From Rhodoligotrophos defluvii (lineage in GTDB: Bacteria; Pseudomonadota; Alphaproteobacteria; Rhizobiales; Im1), in contig NZ_SZZM01000006.1 in the NCBI RefSeq assembly GCF_005281615.1, forward strand, positions 1 to 64,000: DNA of 64,000 bases, read 5' to 3'. The notes below the pieces were generated by a model. It was not told where the DNA came from, ran no database searches, and saw nothing but the letters and a program-made list of their open reading frames with translations. The number at the start of each line of letters is the position of its first letter. Position 1 is the stretch's first letter. This document shows, in pieces, positions 34,826-43,726 of the stretch. The translations under genes and the position numbers were made by a program.

Positions 34826-35668
34826 ATGCATGCATTGTACAGAGGTCGGCGCTTCCGCAATTCCCTGGCCATGATCTTGTCGGTGGTGGCCGCCGCTATC
34901 GGCCTGGGCTGGCTCGTGCTCATTCTGGCGGTGCTGGTGTTCAAGGGCGTGTCCGGCCTGAACCTCGCCGTGTTCACCGAGATGACCCCGCCTCCCGGCA
35001 GCGCCGGCGGCCTGCTCAATGCCATTGTGGGCAGCTTGATCCTCACCGGCCTTGCCATCCTGATGGGCACGCCGATCGGCATCTTCGCCGGCACCTATAT
35101 GGCCGAATACGGACGCGACTCGAAGCTCACCACCGTGGTGCGCTTCATCAACGACATTCTCCTTTCGGCGCCTTCGATCGTGATCGGCCTATTCGTGTAC
35201 GAGACCATGGTGCTGGCCATGGGCAACTTCTCCGGCATCGCCGGGGCGGTGGCGCTCGCCATCATCGTGATCCCGGTGGTGGTGCGCACGACCGAGGACA
35301 TGCTGCTGCTCGTGCCCAACACGCTGCGCGAGGCGGCCTCCGCCCTGGGCGCACCGCGCTGGCACGTGATATCCCATGTGGCCTACAAGGCGGCGAAGAC
35401 CGGCATGATCACCGGCGTTCTGCTGGCGATCGCGCGCATTTCCGGCGAGACCGCGCCGCTGCTGTTCACTGCGCTCAACAACCAGTTCTGGAGCGTTGAC
35501 CTCCTGGCCCCGATGCCCAGCCTGCCGGTGGTCATCTTCCAATTCGCGCTCAGCCCGTATGAGGATTGGCAGCAACTGGCCTGGACGGGCGCCCTGCTCA
35601 TCACCATCACGGTGCTCGCCCTCAGCATCATCGCGCGGGCGCTCTCGGCCCGGAAAATGGAAACCTGA
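34826..35668 (+). CDS. pstA: Phosphate ABC transporter permease PstA
   Basis: 280 residues with six membrane segments. '[36 protein letters not shown]', '[12 protein letters not shown]' and '[50 protein letters not shown]' are PstA signatures. It pairs with PstC in the inner membrane. Tight spacing on both sides (two bases each) supports one transcript with pstC and pstB. Confidence 0.95.
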   Translation: MHALYRGRRFRNSLAMILSVVAAAIGLGWLVLILAVLVFKGVSGLNLAVFTEMTPPPGSAGGLLNAIVGSLILTGLAILMGTPIGIFAGTYMAEYGRDSKLTTVVRFINDILLSAPSIVIGLFVYETMVLAMGNFSGIAGAVALAIIVIPVVVRTTEDMLLLVPNTLREAASALGAPRWHVISHVAYKAAKTGMITGVLLAIARISGETAPLLFTALNNQFWSVDLLAPMPSLPVVIFQFALSPYEDWQQLAWTGALLITITVLALSIIARALSARKMET

Positions 35669-35670
35669 TC

Positions 35671-36480
35671 ATGACAGCCAACGCCATCCCCAACACCGCG
35701 CCTCGCGAACGGCCCGCCGCTGCGCTCCGCGAGCGGATCTCCATCCGCAACGTCTCGTTCTACTATGGCGAGTCGCAGGCGCTGAAGAATATCAGCCTGC
35801 CGCTCTACGACCGGGAGGTGACCGCCTTCATCGGGCCTTCCGGATGCGGGAAGTCCACCCTGCTTCGCGTCCTCAACCGCATGTACGATCTCTATCCGAA
35901 GCAGCGGGCCGAGGGCGAGGTGCTGCTTGACGGCGACAACATCCTGGACCCTAAGCAGGACCTCAACCTGCTGCGGGCGCGGATCGGCATGGTCTTTCAG
36001 AAGCCGACGCCCTTCCCCATGTCCATCTATGACAATATCGCCTTCGGTATCCGGCTCTACGAGAAGCTGCCGAAGTCGGAGATGGACGACCGGGTGGAGG
36101 ACGCGCTGCGGCGCGGCGCGCTATGGGACGAGGTGAAGGACAAGCTCCACACCAGCGGCATGGGGCTGTCGGGTGGCCAGCAGCAGCGGCTGTGCATCGC
36201 GCGCAGCGTGGCGGTGCGGCCGGAGGTCATCCTGTTCGACGAGCCCTGCTCGGCGCTGGATCCGATCTCCACGGGGCGCATCGAGGAGCTGATCGAGCAG
36301 CTGAAGGTGGACTACACCATCGCCATCGTCACCCACAACATGCAGCAGGCGGCGCGCGTCTCGAAATACACGGCCTTCATGTATCTGGGCGATCTCATCG
36401 AGTTCGACCTGACCGAGAAGGTCTTCACCGCACCGTCACACAAGAAGACGGAAGAATACATCACCGGCCGCTTCGGCTAA
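35671..36480 (+). CDS. pstB: Phosphate ABC transporter ATPase PstB
   Basis: 269 residues from the ATG at 35671. Walker A '[17 protein letters not shown]', Q-loop '[21 protein letters not shown]', signature '[16 protein letters not shown]' and Walker B '[15 protein letters not shown]' are all intact; the 'LNRMYDLYP' and '[10 protein letters not shown]' stretches are specific to PstB. It powers phosphate import and takes part in signalling to PhoR through PhoU. Confidence 0.96.
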   Translation: MTANAIPNTAPRERPAAALRERISIRNVSFYYGESQALKNISLPLYDREVTAFIGPSGCGKSTLLRVLNRMYDLYPKQRAEGEVLLDGDNILDPKQDLNLLRARIGMVFQKPTPFPMSIYDNIAFGIRLYEKLPKSEMDDRVEDALRRGALWDEVKDKLHTSGMGLSGGQQQRLCIARSVAVRPEVILFDEPCSALDPISTGRIEELIEQLKVDYTIAIVTHNMQQAARVSKYTAFMYLGDLIEFDLTEKVFTAPSHKKTEEYITGRFG

Positions 36481-36509
36481 GGCCGACGCCGGATTGAAAG
36501 GAAGCCGCC

Positions 36510-37247
36510 GTGAGCGAACACATCGTCAAGTCCTTCGATGAAGAGATTGCCGCTCTGAATGCGCGCCTTGCCCAGATGGGCGGCATGGCGGAAGAGCAGC
36601 TAGCCGGCGCCATCGAGGTGCTGGAAAGCCGCGATGCAGAACGCGCCGCAGCGATCATCGATGCCGACCGCAAGCTCGACCAGCTCGAGCGCGAGGTCGA
36701 GGAGCGCTCGATTCTGCTGATCGCCAAGCGCCAGCCCATGGCGCGCGATCTCCGCCAGGTGGTGGTGGCGCTCCGTACGGCCATGGATCTGGAGCGGGTC
36801 GGGGATTTGGCGAAGAATATCGCCAAGCGGTCGTTCGCGATCGGCGAAGGCCGGCCCAACGCCGGCTTCGCGGGCCTCAACCACATGGGCCGGCTGGCGC
36901 TGGAGCAGCTCAAGCTGGTGCTGGACGGCTTCATTCAGCACGACGCCGACAAGGCGCTGGAGGTGTGGCGCAACGACGAGCAGATCGACACACTCTACAA
37001 CGCGCTGTTCCGGGAGCTGCTCACCTACATGATGGAAGATCCGCGCACGATCGGCGCCTGCACTCATCTCTTGTTCGGGGCCAAGAACATCGAGCGGATC
37101 GGCGACCATTGCACCAATATCGCCGAGAATGTCTATTACCTCGTCCATGGCCGGCTTCTGACCGAGGACCGGCCGAAGAGCGACACCACCAGCATGCTGA
37201 GCGTGAAGTACTCGGCCAAGCCTGCCGAGCCGGAAAAGACGCCATGA
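36510..37247 (+). CDS. phoU: Phosphate signalling protein PhoU
   Basis: 245 residues from a GTG with GAAAGGAAG upstream. Two repeats of three helices carry the conserved metal-binding 'MDLERVGDLAKNIAKR' and 'KNIERIGDHCTNIAENVYYLV' motifs. PhoU couples PstB activity to PhoR and restrains the Pho response when phosphate is plentiful. Its stop overlaps the phoB start by four bases. Confidence 0.96.
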   Translation: MSEHIVKSFDEEIAALNARLAQMGGMAEEQLAGAIEVLESRDAERAAAIIDADRKLDQLEREVEERSILLIAKRQPMARDLRQVVVALRTAMDLERVGDLAKNIAKRSFAIGEGRPNAGFAGLNHMGRLALEQLKLVLDGFIQHDADKALEVWRNDEQIDTLYNALFRELLTYMMEDPRTIGACTHLLFGAKNIERIGDHCTNIAENVYYLVHGRLLTEDRPKSDTTSMLSVKYSAKPAEPEKTP

Positions 37248-37939
37248 ACGCACGTATCCTCATCGTGGAGGACGAGGAGCCGCTGCAGGTCCTCCTCTCC
37301 TACAATTTCGAGGCGGAAGGGTTCGTCACCCGCAGCGCCTCCAATGGCGATGACGTGGAGGTGCTCGTCGAGGAGGACCGACCGGACCTGATCATTCTCG
37401 ACTGGATGCTGCCCGGCCTCTCCGGCATCGAGCTGTGCCGCCGCCTTAGGGCCCGCAGCGAGACGCGCGACATTCCCATCATCATGCTCACCGCCCGCGG
37501 CGAGGAGCAGGAGCGTATCCGTGGCCTCGCCACCGGCGCCGACGACTACGTGGTGAAGCCGTTCTCGGTACCGGAGCTGATCGCGCGCGCCCGCAGCATC
37601 CTGCGCCGCGCCAATCCGGAGATCGTGGCCGAGGTCTTGCGGGTCGGCGACCTCGCCATGGACTTGCGCACCCGCCGGGTGACGCGCGGCGGCCGCGACA
37701 TCAATCTCTCGCCCACCGAGTTCAAACTGCTGGAGCACCTGATGCGCAGCCCCGGCCGCGTCTATACGCGCGAGCAGCTGCTGAATGCGGTGTGGGGCCG
37801 CGACATCTATATCGACGAGCGCACGGTGGATGTGCATATCGGCCGGCTGCGCGGGGTGATCAATCGCGGCCGTGAGCCCGACCCGATCCGCACGGTGCGC
37901 GGCATCGGCTATGCGTTCAACGAGCGGTTTGCCGGCTAG
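37244..37939 (+). CDS. phoB: Phosphate regulon response regulator PhoB
   Basis: 231 residues. A receiver domain has acidic pocket residues 'VEDEE', phospho-acceptor Asp53 in 'LIILDWMLPG', Thr in 'IIMLTARG' and Lys in 'DDYVVKPFS'. The OmpR-type winged helix follows ('LSPTEFKLLEHLMRSPGRVYTREQLLNAVWG', 'DERTVDVHIGRLRGVI', 'IRTVRGIGYAF'). It binds Pho boxes such as the candidates at 31185 and 32579. The ATG overlaps the phoU stop. Confidence 0.96.
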   Translation: MNARILIVEDEEPLQVLLSYNFEAEGFVTRSASNGDDVEVLVEEDRPDLIILDWMLPGLSGIELCRRLRARSETRDIPIIMLTARGEEQERIRGLATGADDYVVKPFSVPELIARARSILRRANPEIVAEVLRVGDLAMDLRTRRVTRGGRDINLSPTEFKLLEHLMRSPGRVYTREQLLNAVWGRDIYIDERTVDVHIGRLRGVINRGREPDPIRTVRGIGYAFNERFAG

Positions 37940-37940
37940 A

Positions 37941-38040
37941 GCGTTTTCGCCTTTTCATGGACTCGCGAAACCGCTCTAAGTTACTGTCTGGTTGCATTTT
38001 CTTCACGCGAGCCGGCATCCACTTCGCTCGAAAATGCTCT
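37941..38040. repeat. Palindromic intergenic element downstream of phoB
   Basis: Two hairpins are visible: AGAGCG...CGCTCT (about 37941-37976) and GCATTTTC (37994-38001) with GAAAATGC (38030-38037). The latter is of the 'GAAAATGC / cttcgctcg' type that is dispersed in many rhizobial genomes. The first may also serve as the phoB terminator. Confidence 0.6.
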
Positions 38041-38113
38041 AGGCTAGCTCCTTCCATATCCACGGGATCGGGAAGCACCCTGTTCCGTTGATAGAGGACG
38101 AGAGGAGCATCCG

Positions 38114-38422
38114 ATGAACACTGCCAATCTTCAGCTTGAAGGTCTCTATCTCGCGATCGCCGCCATCAACGATGCGCTGGTGCGCAAGGGTGTGCTTACG
38201 CGCGAGGAGATCGATCTGGCCCTCAAACGGGCCGAGCAGACCGCCCTGGGCGATGACCGCACCGCTGAGGATCTCAGCCCGGCGCACCGGGATGCGGTGG
38301 CTTTTCCCGCGCGGCTGCTGATCCTTGCCAATCACAGCGCGTCGGACGGGCATGTTCCCCCCTTTTCCGAGCTAGCCAAGCGCGTGGGCGAGACAAAGCC
38401 GCTCTATAACGACCAGCTCTGA
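38114..38422 (+). CDS. Conserved hypothetical protein
   Basis: 102 residues from an ATG with GAGGAGC upstream. The sequence starts with helices 'LEGLYLAIAAINDALVRKGVLTREEIDLALKRAEQTAL' reminiscent of the 'L.....ARGVLT..EI...L' pattern found in small alphaproteobacterial proteins and nitrile hydratase-like subunits; the rest is polar. I cannot assign a function. It lies between two copies of a palindromic repeat, the first ending at about 38040 and the second starting at 38428. Confidence 0.7.
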   Translation: MNTANLQLEGLYLAIAAINDALVRKGVLTREEIDLALKRAEQTALGDDRTAEDLSPAHRDAVAFPARLLILANHSASDGHVPPFSELAKRVGETKPLYNDQL

Positions 38423-38427
38423 CCCTT

Positions 38428-38449
38428 ATCCACTTCGCTCGAAAATGCT
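38428..38449. repeat. Second copy of the palindromic repeat half
   Basis: A 22-base stretch at 38428-38449 is identical to 38017-38038 (it contains CACTTCGCTCGAAAATGC). It is a partial copy of the element after phoB, so the small gene in between is flanked by direct repeats. It also lies next to the end of the convergent EamA gene. Confidence 0.6.
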
Positions 38450-38450
38450 T

Positions 38451-39407
38451 CTAGCGCCCGAGCTTCGCCGACCTGCTCTGGAGCAACACGGCAACGCCGG
38501 CCAGCCCGATCAGCGCGATGCCCAGCACCTTCCAGGCGGCCGGCACCTCGTGGAAGAACAGGTACCCCCAGAGCGTGGCCCAGATCAGGGCGGTGTATTC
38601 GAAGGGTGTCACGGCCTTAGGCTGCGCCACCACATAGGCCTTGGCGAGGCAGTAGAAGCCCAGCGTGGCGATGAGCCCCAAGCTCAGCATCAAGCCGAGG
38701 TCGAGTGCGGGCGGCCAGATCCATGGCCGGCTCATGAAGGCAAGGCTCTCCGGCGTATATTTGGCAAGCCAGCCGTCACCGATGACCAACGCCAATATGC
38801 CGCTCGCGACGGCATAGAAAGCGGAGGCGTAGAGGGTCAGCGTGGCGGCGGATTCGGTGGTGCCCAGCTTGCGGGCGAAGATCTGCGAGAGCGCGTAGGT
38901 CAGCGCGGAGAGGATCGCGAACAGGGCCGCCGGGTTGATCACGTGCAGGTCCGGGTTGGCGACGATCAGCACCCCAATGAAGCCGGCGGTGATGGCAGCC
39001 CATTGGCGAGGCCTGACCGGCTCGCCGAGCATCGGGCCGGAGAGGATCGCGATGAAGATCGGCCCGGTGTAGAACAGGGAGACCGCATCCGCCATGGGAA
39101 GAGCGGCCAGCGCCATGTAATAGGCGATATAGCAGACGAACATCACGCTGGCCCGCGCCAGGTGGGACCACGGCCGCGTGGTGGTGAACCCTTTGGGACC
39201 GTCGAGAACCCAGACCAGGGCTGCAATCAGCGGCAGCGAGGCGATGCTGCGAAAGAACACGATCTGATACACCGGATAATCGCCGCTGATCCATTTGATG
39301 ATGATGTCCTGCAGGGAGAAAACGAAGATGCCGGTCAAAAGGAACACGGCCCCCGTCCTCAGGCTGTGGTCGGGAGCGGCAGCCTGAGCACGCTCGATGG
39401 TGATCAT
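38451..39407 (-). CDS. EamA/DMT-family transporter
   Basis: 318 residues from the ATG at 39407, with ten membrane segments and the two EamA repeats. The first holds 'VFFRSIASLPLIAALVWVL' and 'YMALAALPMADAVSLFYTGPIFIAILSGPMLGE'; the second holds 'YVVAQPKAVTPFEYTALIWATLWGYLFFHE'. The family exports or imports metabolites; RhtA-like and SAM transporters belong here, but the substrate is unknown. An in-frame codon 90 bases upstream is possible, but the extension is polar and unconvincing. Confidence 0.88.
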   Translation of the reverse strand: MITIERAQAAAPDHSLRTGAVFLLTGIFVFSLQDIIIKWISGDYPVYQIVFFRSIASLPLIAALVWVLDGPKGFTTTRPWSHLARASVMFVCYIAYYMALAALPMADAVSLFYTGPIFIAILSGPMLGEPVRPRQWAAITAGFIGVLIVANPDLHVINPAALFAILSALTYALSQIFARKLGTTESAATLTLYASAFYAVASGILALVIGDGWLAKYTPESLAFMSRPWIWPPALDLGLMLSLGLIATLGFYCLAKAYVVAQPKAVTPFEYTALIWATLWGYLFFHEVPAAWKVLGIALIGLAGVAVLLQSRSAKLGR

Positions 39408-39882
39408 TGTCTTTTCAGGCCCAGTTTGACGCGCGGCGGCACAAAGACTGCTCAACCCGGCAGCTTCCTGATTAGCTCTTCGCACCGCTCCGGACAAGGT
39501 CGATGGCGGCGATTAGGTTCCAAACGCCGGCTTCTGACCGCGGAAGGAGGCGGGGCCGTGTAAACGGGATCCATCGGGCTGCCCGTTTGTTAACCGAGCG
39601 GCCGCTTGTCTCACGGCGCGAGACAAAACGCGCTGGCGGAGACTAGCTTGGGGAATATTCAGGCAGCTTCTTGCACATGCGCAGAAACTGGGCAATTTGT
39701 GTGCATCGCAGCATAAATTGCCTGTAAAATGCGCAGCTGCCTGTAAATAATCCCGAAAGTTCGCTGGACCCCATTAGGCCGACGATTCCCACCTTGAGGA
39801 TTTCTTGAAATAAAACAGATGGATAACGATATAGTCACTTATTGCATTTTTCAGACAGATTGTCGCAGCGCACGGTGCCGAC
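39408..39882. other. Intergenic region without a recognisable gene
   Basis: This 475-base stretch holds no convincing reading frame with a ribosome-binding site. Its right half (about 39700-39880) is AT-richer than the surroundings and leads into the promoter of a candidate small RNA. The promoter of the leftward EamA gene must lie near 39410-39480. Confidence 0.5.
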
Positions 39883-39910
39883 TTGCAAATTGTGCATCGC
39901 AATGTATATT
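39883..39910 (+). promoter_or_regulatory. Promoter of the candidate small RNA
   Basis: TTGCAA (39883-39888) and TATATT (39905-39910) are separated by 16 bases in an AT-rich patch of a GC-rich genome. Transcription would start near 39917, just before three hairpins that end in a terminator. Confidence 0.5.
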
Positions 39911-39916
39911 AGGCGC

Positions 39917-40012
39917 ACGAGTTGAGAACGATGTTCTCCTCTCGTAGCCCTTCCTGGGCGTTTCCTCCCTAGACTTGGGCCGTCACAGTCATGCGACGGC
40001 CCTTTTTTCTTT
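39917..40012 (+). ncRNA. Candidate trans-acting small RNA with anti-Shine-Dalgarno loops
   Basis: About 95 bases without a reading frame fold into three simple hairpins: GAGAAC-N3-GTTCTC (39924-39938), GCCC-TTCCT-GGGC (39947-39959), and terminator GGGCCGTC-N10-GACGGCCC (39977-40002) followed by TTTTTTCTTTTT. Loop and linker carry TTCCT and TTTCCTCCC, complementary to ribosome-binding sites. A promoter lies directly upstream. The layout resembles alphaproteobacterial sRNAs such as mmgR/suhB-type RNAs, but I cannot confirm the family. Confidence 0.6.
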
Positions 40013-40041
40013 TTCGGGCTGGAACTGGGGCGGGAGCGGCC

Positions 40042-40944
40042 TCACTCGGCCGCCATGCGCGGCGGGTCGAGGAGCGTCGGCAGGCTCTCAATGAGCGCCG
40101 GGATAATCTCCTCGAAGTCCTCGATCAGCCGGTAGAAGCCGCCATGGACGGTGAGGGTTTCTTCATCCATATAGAGGGCGCGGTTGATCTCGATTTGCAG
40201 GGCGTGGCGCCCCTGGGCCGGGCGGCCGTGGATCTGGGTGATATGGCCGCCGGCGTAGGGTCTGTTGCGGACGGCGGAATAGCCGCGGCGGGTGAGCGCC
40301 GTTTCCAGGAAATCGGTGACTGCGGGGGCGCAGGTGGAGCCGTAGCGGTCGCCGAGCACGAAATCCGGGCGGGGGACCGGGTCGCTGGCGGCGGCGGGCG
40401 CGGCGGTGGACGGCATGGAATGGCAATCGATCAGCACGACATGGCCAAATGCCGCGAAGGTTTCATCGAGCACCTCGGCCAGCAGCTTGTGATAGGGAAA
40501 GTAGAGCGATTGGATGCGGGCCTCCGCCTCCTTGAACAGCAGCGGGCGGCGGTAGATCTCCGCGGTTTCGCAGACCAGCCGCGGTATGGTGCCAAGGCCC
40601 CCGGCCACCCGTACGGAGGACGTGTTGACATAGTTGGGGAGCCGGTCGGCGAACATGGCCGGATCGAGCTCATAGGGCTCCCGGTTGAGGTCGAGATAGG
40701 CGCGGGGGATGTGGGCTTTGACCATTGGCGCGCCCAGGCTGACCACGCCCGAGAACAGATCGTCGACGTAACAGTCTTCCGAGCGCCGCAGAGTGTGAGC
40801 GTCGAGGCGCGATTGATTGAGGAACTGCGCCGGATACTGACGGCCGCTATGGGGTGAGTTGAATACGACGGCGGCGGTTTGGGTTCTGGGACGATTGACC
40901 TCGAAGGGCGGGTCGAACAGCTCGCTGGGCGGCCTCAATGGCAT
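40042..40944 (-). CDS. N-formylglutamate amidohydrolase family protein
   Basis: 300 residues. 'VVFNSPHSGRQYP' near the N-terminus, 'IPRAYLDLNREPYELDPAMF', 'LIDCHSMPS' and 'YAGGHITQIHGRPAQGRHALQIEINRALYMDE' are the conserved metal-site and substrate motifs of this amidohydrolase family (HutG-like in histidine breakdown; many homologues act elsewhere). No hut genes are nearby. In rhizobia a gene of this type commonly neighbours cpdR and a tRNA-Val, as here, so this is a conserved chromosomal location rather than a catabolic cluster. Confidence 0.88.
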   Translation of the reverse strand: MPLRPPSELFDPPFEVNRPRTQTAAVVFNSPHSGRQYPAQFLNQSRLDAHTLRRSEDCYVDDLFSGVVSLGAPMVKAHIPRAYLDLNREPYELDPAMFADRLPNYVNTSSVRVAGGLGTIPRLVCETAEIYRRPLLFKEAEARIQSLYFPYHKLLAEVLDETFAAFGHVVLIDCHSMPSTAAPAAASDPVPRPDFVLGDRYGSTCAPAVTDFLETALTRRGYSAVRNRPYAGGHITQIHGRPAQGRHALQIEINRALYMDEETLTVHGGFYRLIEDFEEIIPALIESLPTLLDPPRMAAE

Positions 40945-41162
40945 GCTCGATCAGTTCCCTGCAGGACGGCCGCTGAACAGCCTGTCACGGTTCGTAAAGT
41001 ATGAGGCGATTGCCTTCAGTTGCAAGAGGCTCGCGCGATCGGTCGCGGGTGAGTATGCGCGAATCGGGGTTCATTTCCCTTCACACTGCGTTTACCCATG
41101 CGACGATAAGGTCGGCGCGTCCTCAGGCGCATGGGTGGCAAGAGCAAACGCACGTACACGAG

Positions 41163-41519
41163 ATGGCGAAGATTCTCCTGGCTGAAGACGATGGCGATCT
41201 GCGCAAGTTCCTGGCCCGGGCACTGGAGCGGGCCGGGCATGAGATTTCCGCTTTTGCCGATGGGGCCGGCGCCTATGAAGAGCTCAAACACGACCAGTTC
41301 GACCTGCTGTTGACGGACATCGTCATGCCGGAGATGGATGGGATCGAGCTTGCCAGGCGCGCGGCGGAGCTGGACCCTACGCTCAAGATCATGTTCATCA
41401 CCGGCTTCGCGGCCGTGGCGCTCAATCCCGACAACAAGGCGCCGAAGGAGGCCAAGATCCTGTCGAAGCCCTTTCATCTGAGGGATCTGGTCTCGGAGAT
41501 CGAGCGGCTGATGGCTTGA
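41163..41519 (+). CDS. cpdR: Response regulator CpdR
   Basis: 118 residues: a stand-alone receiver domain, MAKILLAEDDGDLRKFLARA at the start, phospho-acceptor Asp52 in 'LLLTDIVMPEMDG' and Lys in 'KILSKPFH'. The full-length protein is only a receiver, matching CpdR, which in unphosphorylated form brings ClpXP to its substrates in the alphaproteobacterial cell cycle downstream of CckA-ChpT. With divL in the same window, two parts of that pathway are present. Longer upstream in-frame reading is rejected because CpdR proteins start at this Met. Confidence 0.9.
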   Translation: MAKILLAEDDGDLRKFLARALERAGHEISAFADGAGAYEELKHDQFDLLLTDIVMPEMDGIELARRAAELDPTLKIMFITGFAAVALNPDNKAPKEAKILSKPFHLRDLVSEIERLMA

Positions 41520-41575
41520 CCGCCCGCTCGCCCTGCCGGCGCGGAGCCCCGGCGCACACCGGCAAAGGTCGGCTC

Positions 41576-41604
41576 TTGCATCGGCGCACCCTTGCCGATA
41601 TATG
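41576..41604 (+). promoter_or_regulatory. Promoter of tRNA-Val
   Basis: TTGCAT (41576-41581) and TATATG (41599-41604) with a 17-base spacer lie 25 bases before the mature tRNA 5' end. Confidence 0.5.
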
Positions 41605-41628
41605 GGGCAGCCAAGCGCCATACGGCCC

Positions 41629-41703
41629 GGGCGGTTAGCTCAGCGGGAGAGCACTACGTTGACATCGTAGGGGTCACTGGTTCGATCCCAGTACCGCCCA
41701 CCA
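41629..41703 (+). tRNA. tRNA-Val(GAC)
   Basis: Acceptor GGGCGGT (41629-41635) pairs with ACCGCCC (41693-41699). D-arm GCTCAGCGGGAGAGC, anticodon stem CTACG/CGTAG with loop TTGACAT (anticodon GAC), and T-arm CTGGTTCGATCCCAG follow, then discriminator A and encoded CCA. The gene is intact on the left side of the island, and its 3' half is repeated at the right end of the island, so it is the island's integration target. Confidence 0.97.
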
Positions 41704-41721
41704 TCAAAATCAATGACTTAG
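41658..41721 (+). repeat. Left attachment site (64-bp direct repeat, copy 1)
   Basis: Identical to 62508-62571 from GTTGACATCGTAGGGGTC through CAATGACTTAG. The bases just outside differ on both sides (C versus T before; A versus C after), so the repeat is exactly 64 bp. It covers the 3' part of tRNA-Val plus 18 bases beyond the CCA. Confidence 0.93.
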
Positions 41722-41727
41722 ACATTC

Positions 41728-42409
41728 TCAAGCTTCCTTTCGCAGGGTGTTGCCCAAGTTTCGCCCATGAAACGCCCGCCGGGCGGCAGACAGGTGATCA
41801 GGTGAATGATGGCCGTATGTCTTCCTGATCACGGCTTCTGAGGTTCCAAGGAACCCAGCGACTTCCCACATCGGCACCCTAGCTTGCAGAAGCCACGTTG
41901 CGCACGTGTGGCGAAGGACGTGAGGTGTGACATCCCCGTCCAGTCCGGCGAGGAGGCGTGCTCGAGTGAAAGCACGCCGCTCTTTCAGGAGGAGCTTTCC
42001 AAAATATTCGACAGGCCCATTCGTCGTGAGACGGCGCCATCGACGGAGATGCGGCACAAGGCGATCGGGAATGGGCGCAGGAGGCCGGCGTTTGTTTGTC
42101 TCGGTCTGCCCCTGACCTCGTCGGTACATTACGCCGCGATCAAGATCGAACCAGCCGCCTTTAGAATTGACTCCCCAACGCATGTTGAGAATGGCTTCGT
42201 GTCGTGTGCCGGTATAGAGCCCAATGAGAATGAAGAAGTTTGGCTCCGCCGGCTTTCAATTTCCGGATAATGCTCGCTTCTTCGGGGTGCTCTGCATTAA
42301 GTTCGAGAAGTTGCAGAGGGTCCAGATACTCAGCTTGTTCGATGAAACGCTGTTCGAACAGCTGGTTTTCCTCTTGTAATTCGGTGCTGTCTTGAATCGA
42401 AGCGGGCAT
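41728..42409 (-). pseudogene. Tyrosine recombinase (island integrase), truncated and frameshifted
   Basis: The minus strand encodes the catalytic half of a tyrosine recombinase in two frames. Up to about 42238 one frame reads '...EEASIIRKLKAGGAK'; the other continues 'FFILIGLYTGTRHEAILNMRWGVN' and ends with 'TPHVLRHTCATWLLQARVPMWEVAGFLGTSEAVIRKTYGHH'. Together they supply box-I Arg (TGTR), HxxR and the nucleophile Tyr. A one-base insertion near 42238 (CAAACTTCTTC) breaks the frame, and an in-frame stop lies just before 42409, so the N-terminal DNA-binding part is missing. It sits next to the left repeat, as expected for the island's own integrase. The element is probably no longer self-mobile. 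Confidence 0.85.
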
Positions 42410-42820
42410 AGGAGATGTTTCACGCTAATTGCTGAGACGCAGAAGCATGCATGCTAAAGGCTACAGTTCGCGGTGTCGATGGAGGCGCATCACCTTCTCG
42501 TTGGCTAGCCACTTTTTGTAGAAGTCCGCTCAGATACGTGGACATCTACAAGCTGTCATTCCGCATTAGTGAAGAGCTTCGGGTGCCGTCAGGCGCACGC
42601 CCCCCCGGAGTTATGTGTTCAATCGTGCCAAGTCGCAGGTCGCCGTTTGCTTCCAAGTGTACTGTCTCCAAATGCCGGAGTAAATGACCGCTTCGGTAGC
42701 TTTGCTCGTTCGCAAATGGACTGTCTTCTTACGGCCCAATGCCGACGTGACGAGAGCATCTGCTCGGCAACGACCGCTTCTGGGGCCCGAGCGGTCGCTG
42801 CGGGCATGGAGAGAGGTTCG
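42410..42820. other. Gene-free stretch between integrase remnant and gspK
   Basis: About 410 bases with only short, unconvincing frames. It could be decayed N-terminal integrase sequence or other island debris; I see no recognisable motif, terminator or promoter. Confidence 0.5.
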
Positions 42821-43714
42821 CTATCGATCGCCGGTCTCAGGGAACAGGCGGCGGGTGCCGGAGCTTCTGTAGAGCGTCCGGTAAGGCCGCTGGCCGAGCA
42901 GGATCGGGTAGACGATGGCAGTGCGGCTGAAGAAGGCACCGTCTTGGTTCTGCGTTTCAGCCTCGATTCTCAGGACGCCCTGCAGGCCAGAGCCGGACCC
43001 CGATCCCGGCACAAGTAGGATCGGCTCGGACCCGAGGCTTGCGGCGGGGGTGCTCAATCGCGGGACCTCGCTGGATGGCGCGACGGTGCCGTCCAGGGCG
43101 GCTGCGATAAGTGGCTGTGTCGGCGATCGCGCCGGCACAGCTTGGCCGCCGAACACCGTGATTGCAGGCTGGATCCGCCGGAACAGATCACCCGTCATGC
43201 CCGGAACCCGCAGCAACTCACCCGTGAAGCTTATCCGCGGCCGGCCAGGCACTCCCGTTTGGGCGGAGGCCGTTTCTGAACTTTCGGATCGCAGCGCGAT
43301 GATGCCGGTCGCGATCTGGGAAGGATCGGCAACGTCGACTCCGGCTGCGACGATCAACCGGGCCAGCAGCTCCGGCGGGGCGCCATTGACGTCGATTCGC
43401 TCGGCTTCCCGCGTGATGCGGACCCGGATTTCCGAGGGGCCTTCTCGCCAGCCATAAACCGTTCCGTCGCAGCGCCAGAGCTCTCCTGCACAGCGAGCTA
43501 AAATCGCATTCGTACCAGCCACTTCGACGGCACCGTCAGCCAGCAGACGAAGACTAGTCAGATCCCGGACATTCGCGGCAAGCCGTAGATCCGTGCTGCT
43601 GGTCCGCAGCACCATTCCCGCTAGTATTGCCACCAGCAGAATCGTCCATAACACCGCAAGGAGAGCGATACCTCCGTCGCGGCGCGTGGTCGATTGGGCA
43701 GGCGTGTCGCTCAT
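42821..43714 (-). CDS. gspK: Type II secretion minor pseudopilin GspK
   Basis: 297 residues. The prepilin leader ends at 'RRDGG-IALLAVLWTILLVAILAGMVL' (cleavage after Gly15), followed by the hydrophobic helix; position +5 is Ala rather than Glu, as is usual for GspK. The large globular domain has the family's 'IDVNGAPPELLARLIVAAGVD' and 'FTGELLRVPGMTGDLFRRIQPAITVFG'. GspK caps the pseudopilus with GspI and GspJ. Here it is on the opposite strand at the far end of the cluster from gspJ and gspL, its usual neighbours, so it has been moved. Confidence 0.9.
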   Translation of the reverse strand: MSDTPAQSTTRRDGGIALLAVLWTILLVAILAGMVLRTSSTDLRLAANVRDLTSLRLLADGAVEVAGTNAILARCAGELWRCDGTVYGWREGPSEIRVRITREAERIDVNGAPPELLARLIVAAGVDVADPSQIATGIIALRSESSETASAQTGVPGRPRISFTGELLRVPGMTGDLFRRIQPAITVFGGQAVPARSPTQPLIAAALDGTVAPSSEVPRLSTPAASLGSEPILLVPGSGSGSGLQGVLRIEAETQNQDGAFFSRTAIVYPILLGQRPYRTLYRSSGTRRLFPETGDR

Positions 43715-43726
43715 CTGGGCATCGTG

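Noticed and set aside
42451..43018. Short plus-strand frames antisense to gspK and in the preceding gap
   Set aside because: No ribosome-binding sites or recognisable sequence; they overlap the gspK 3' end on the opposite strand.
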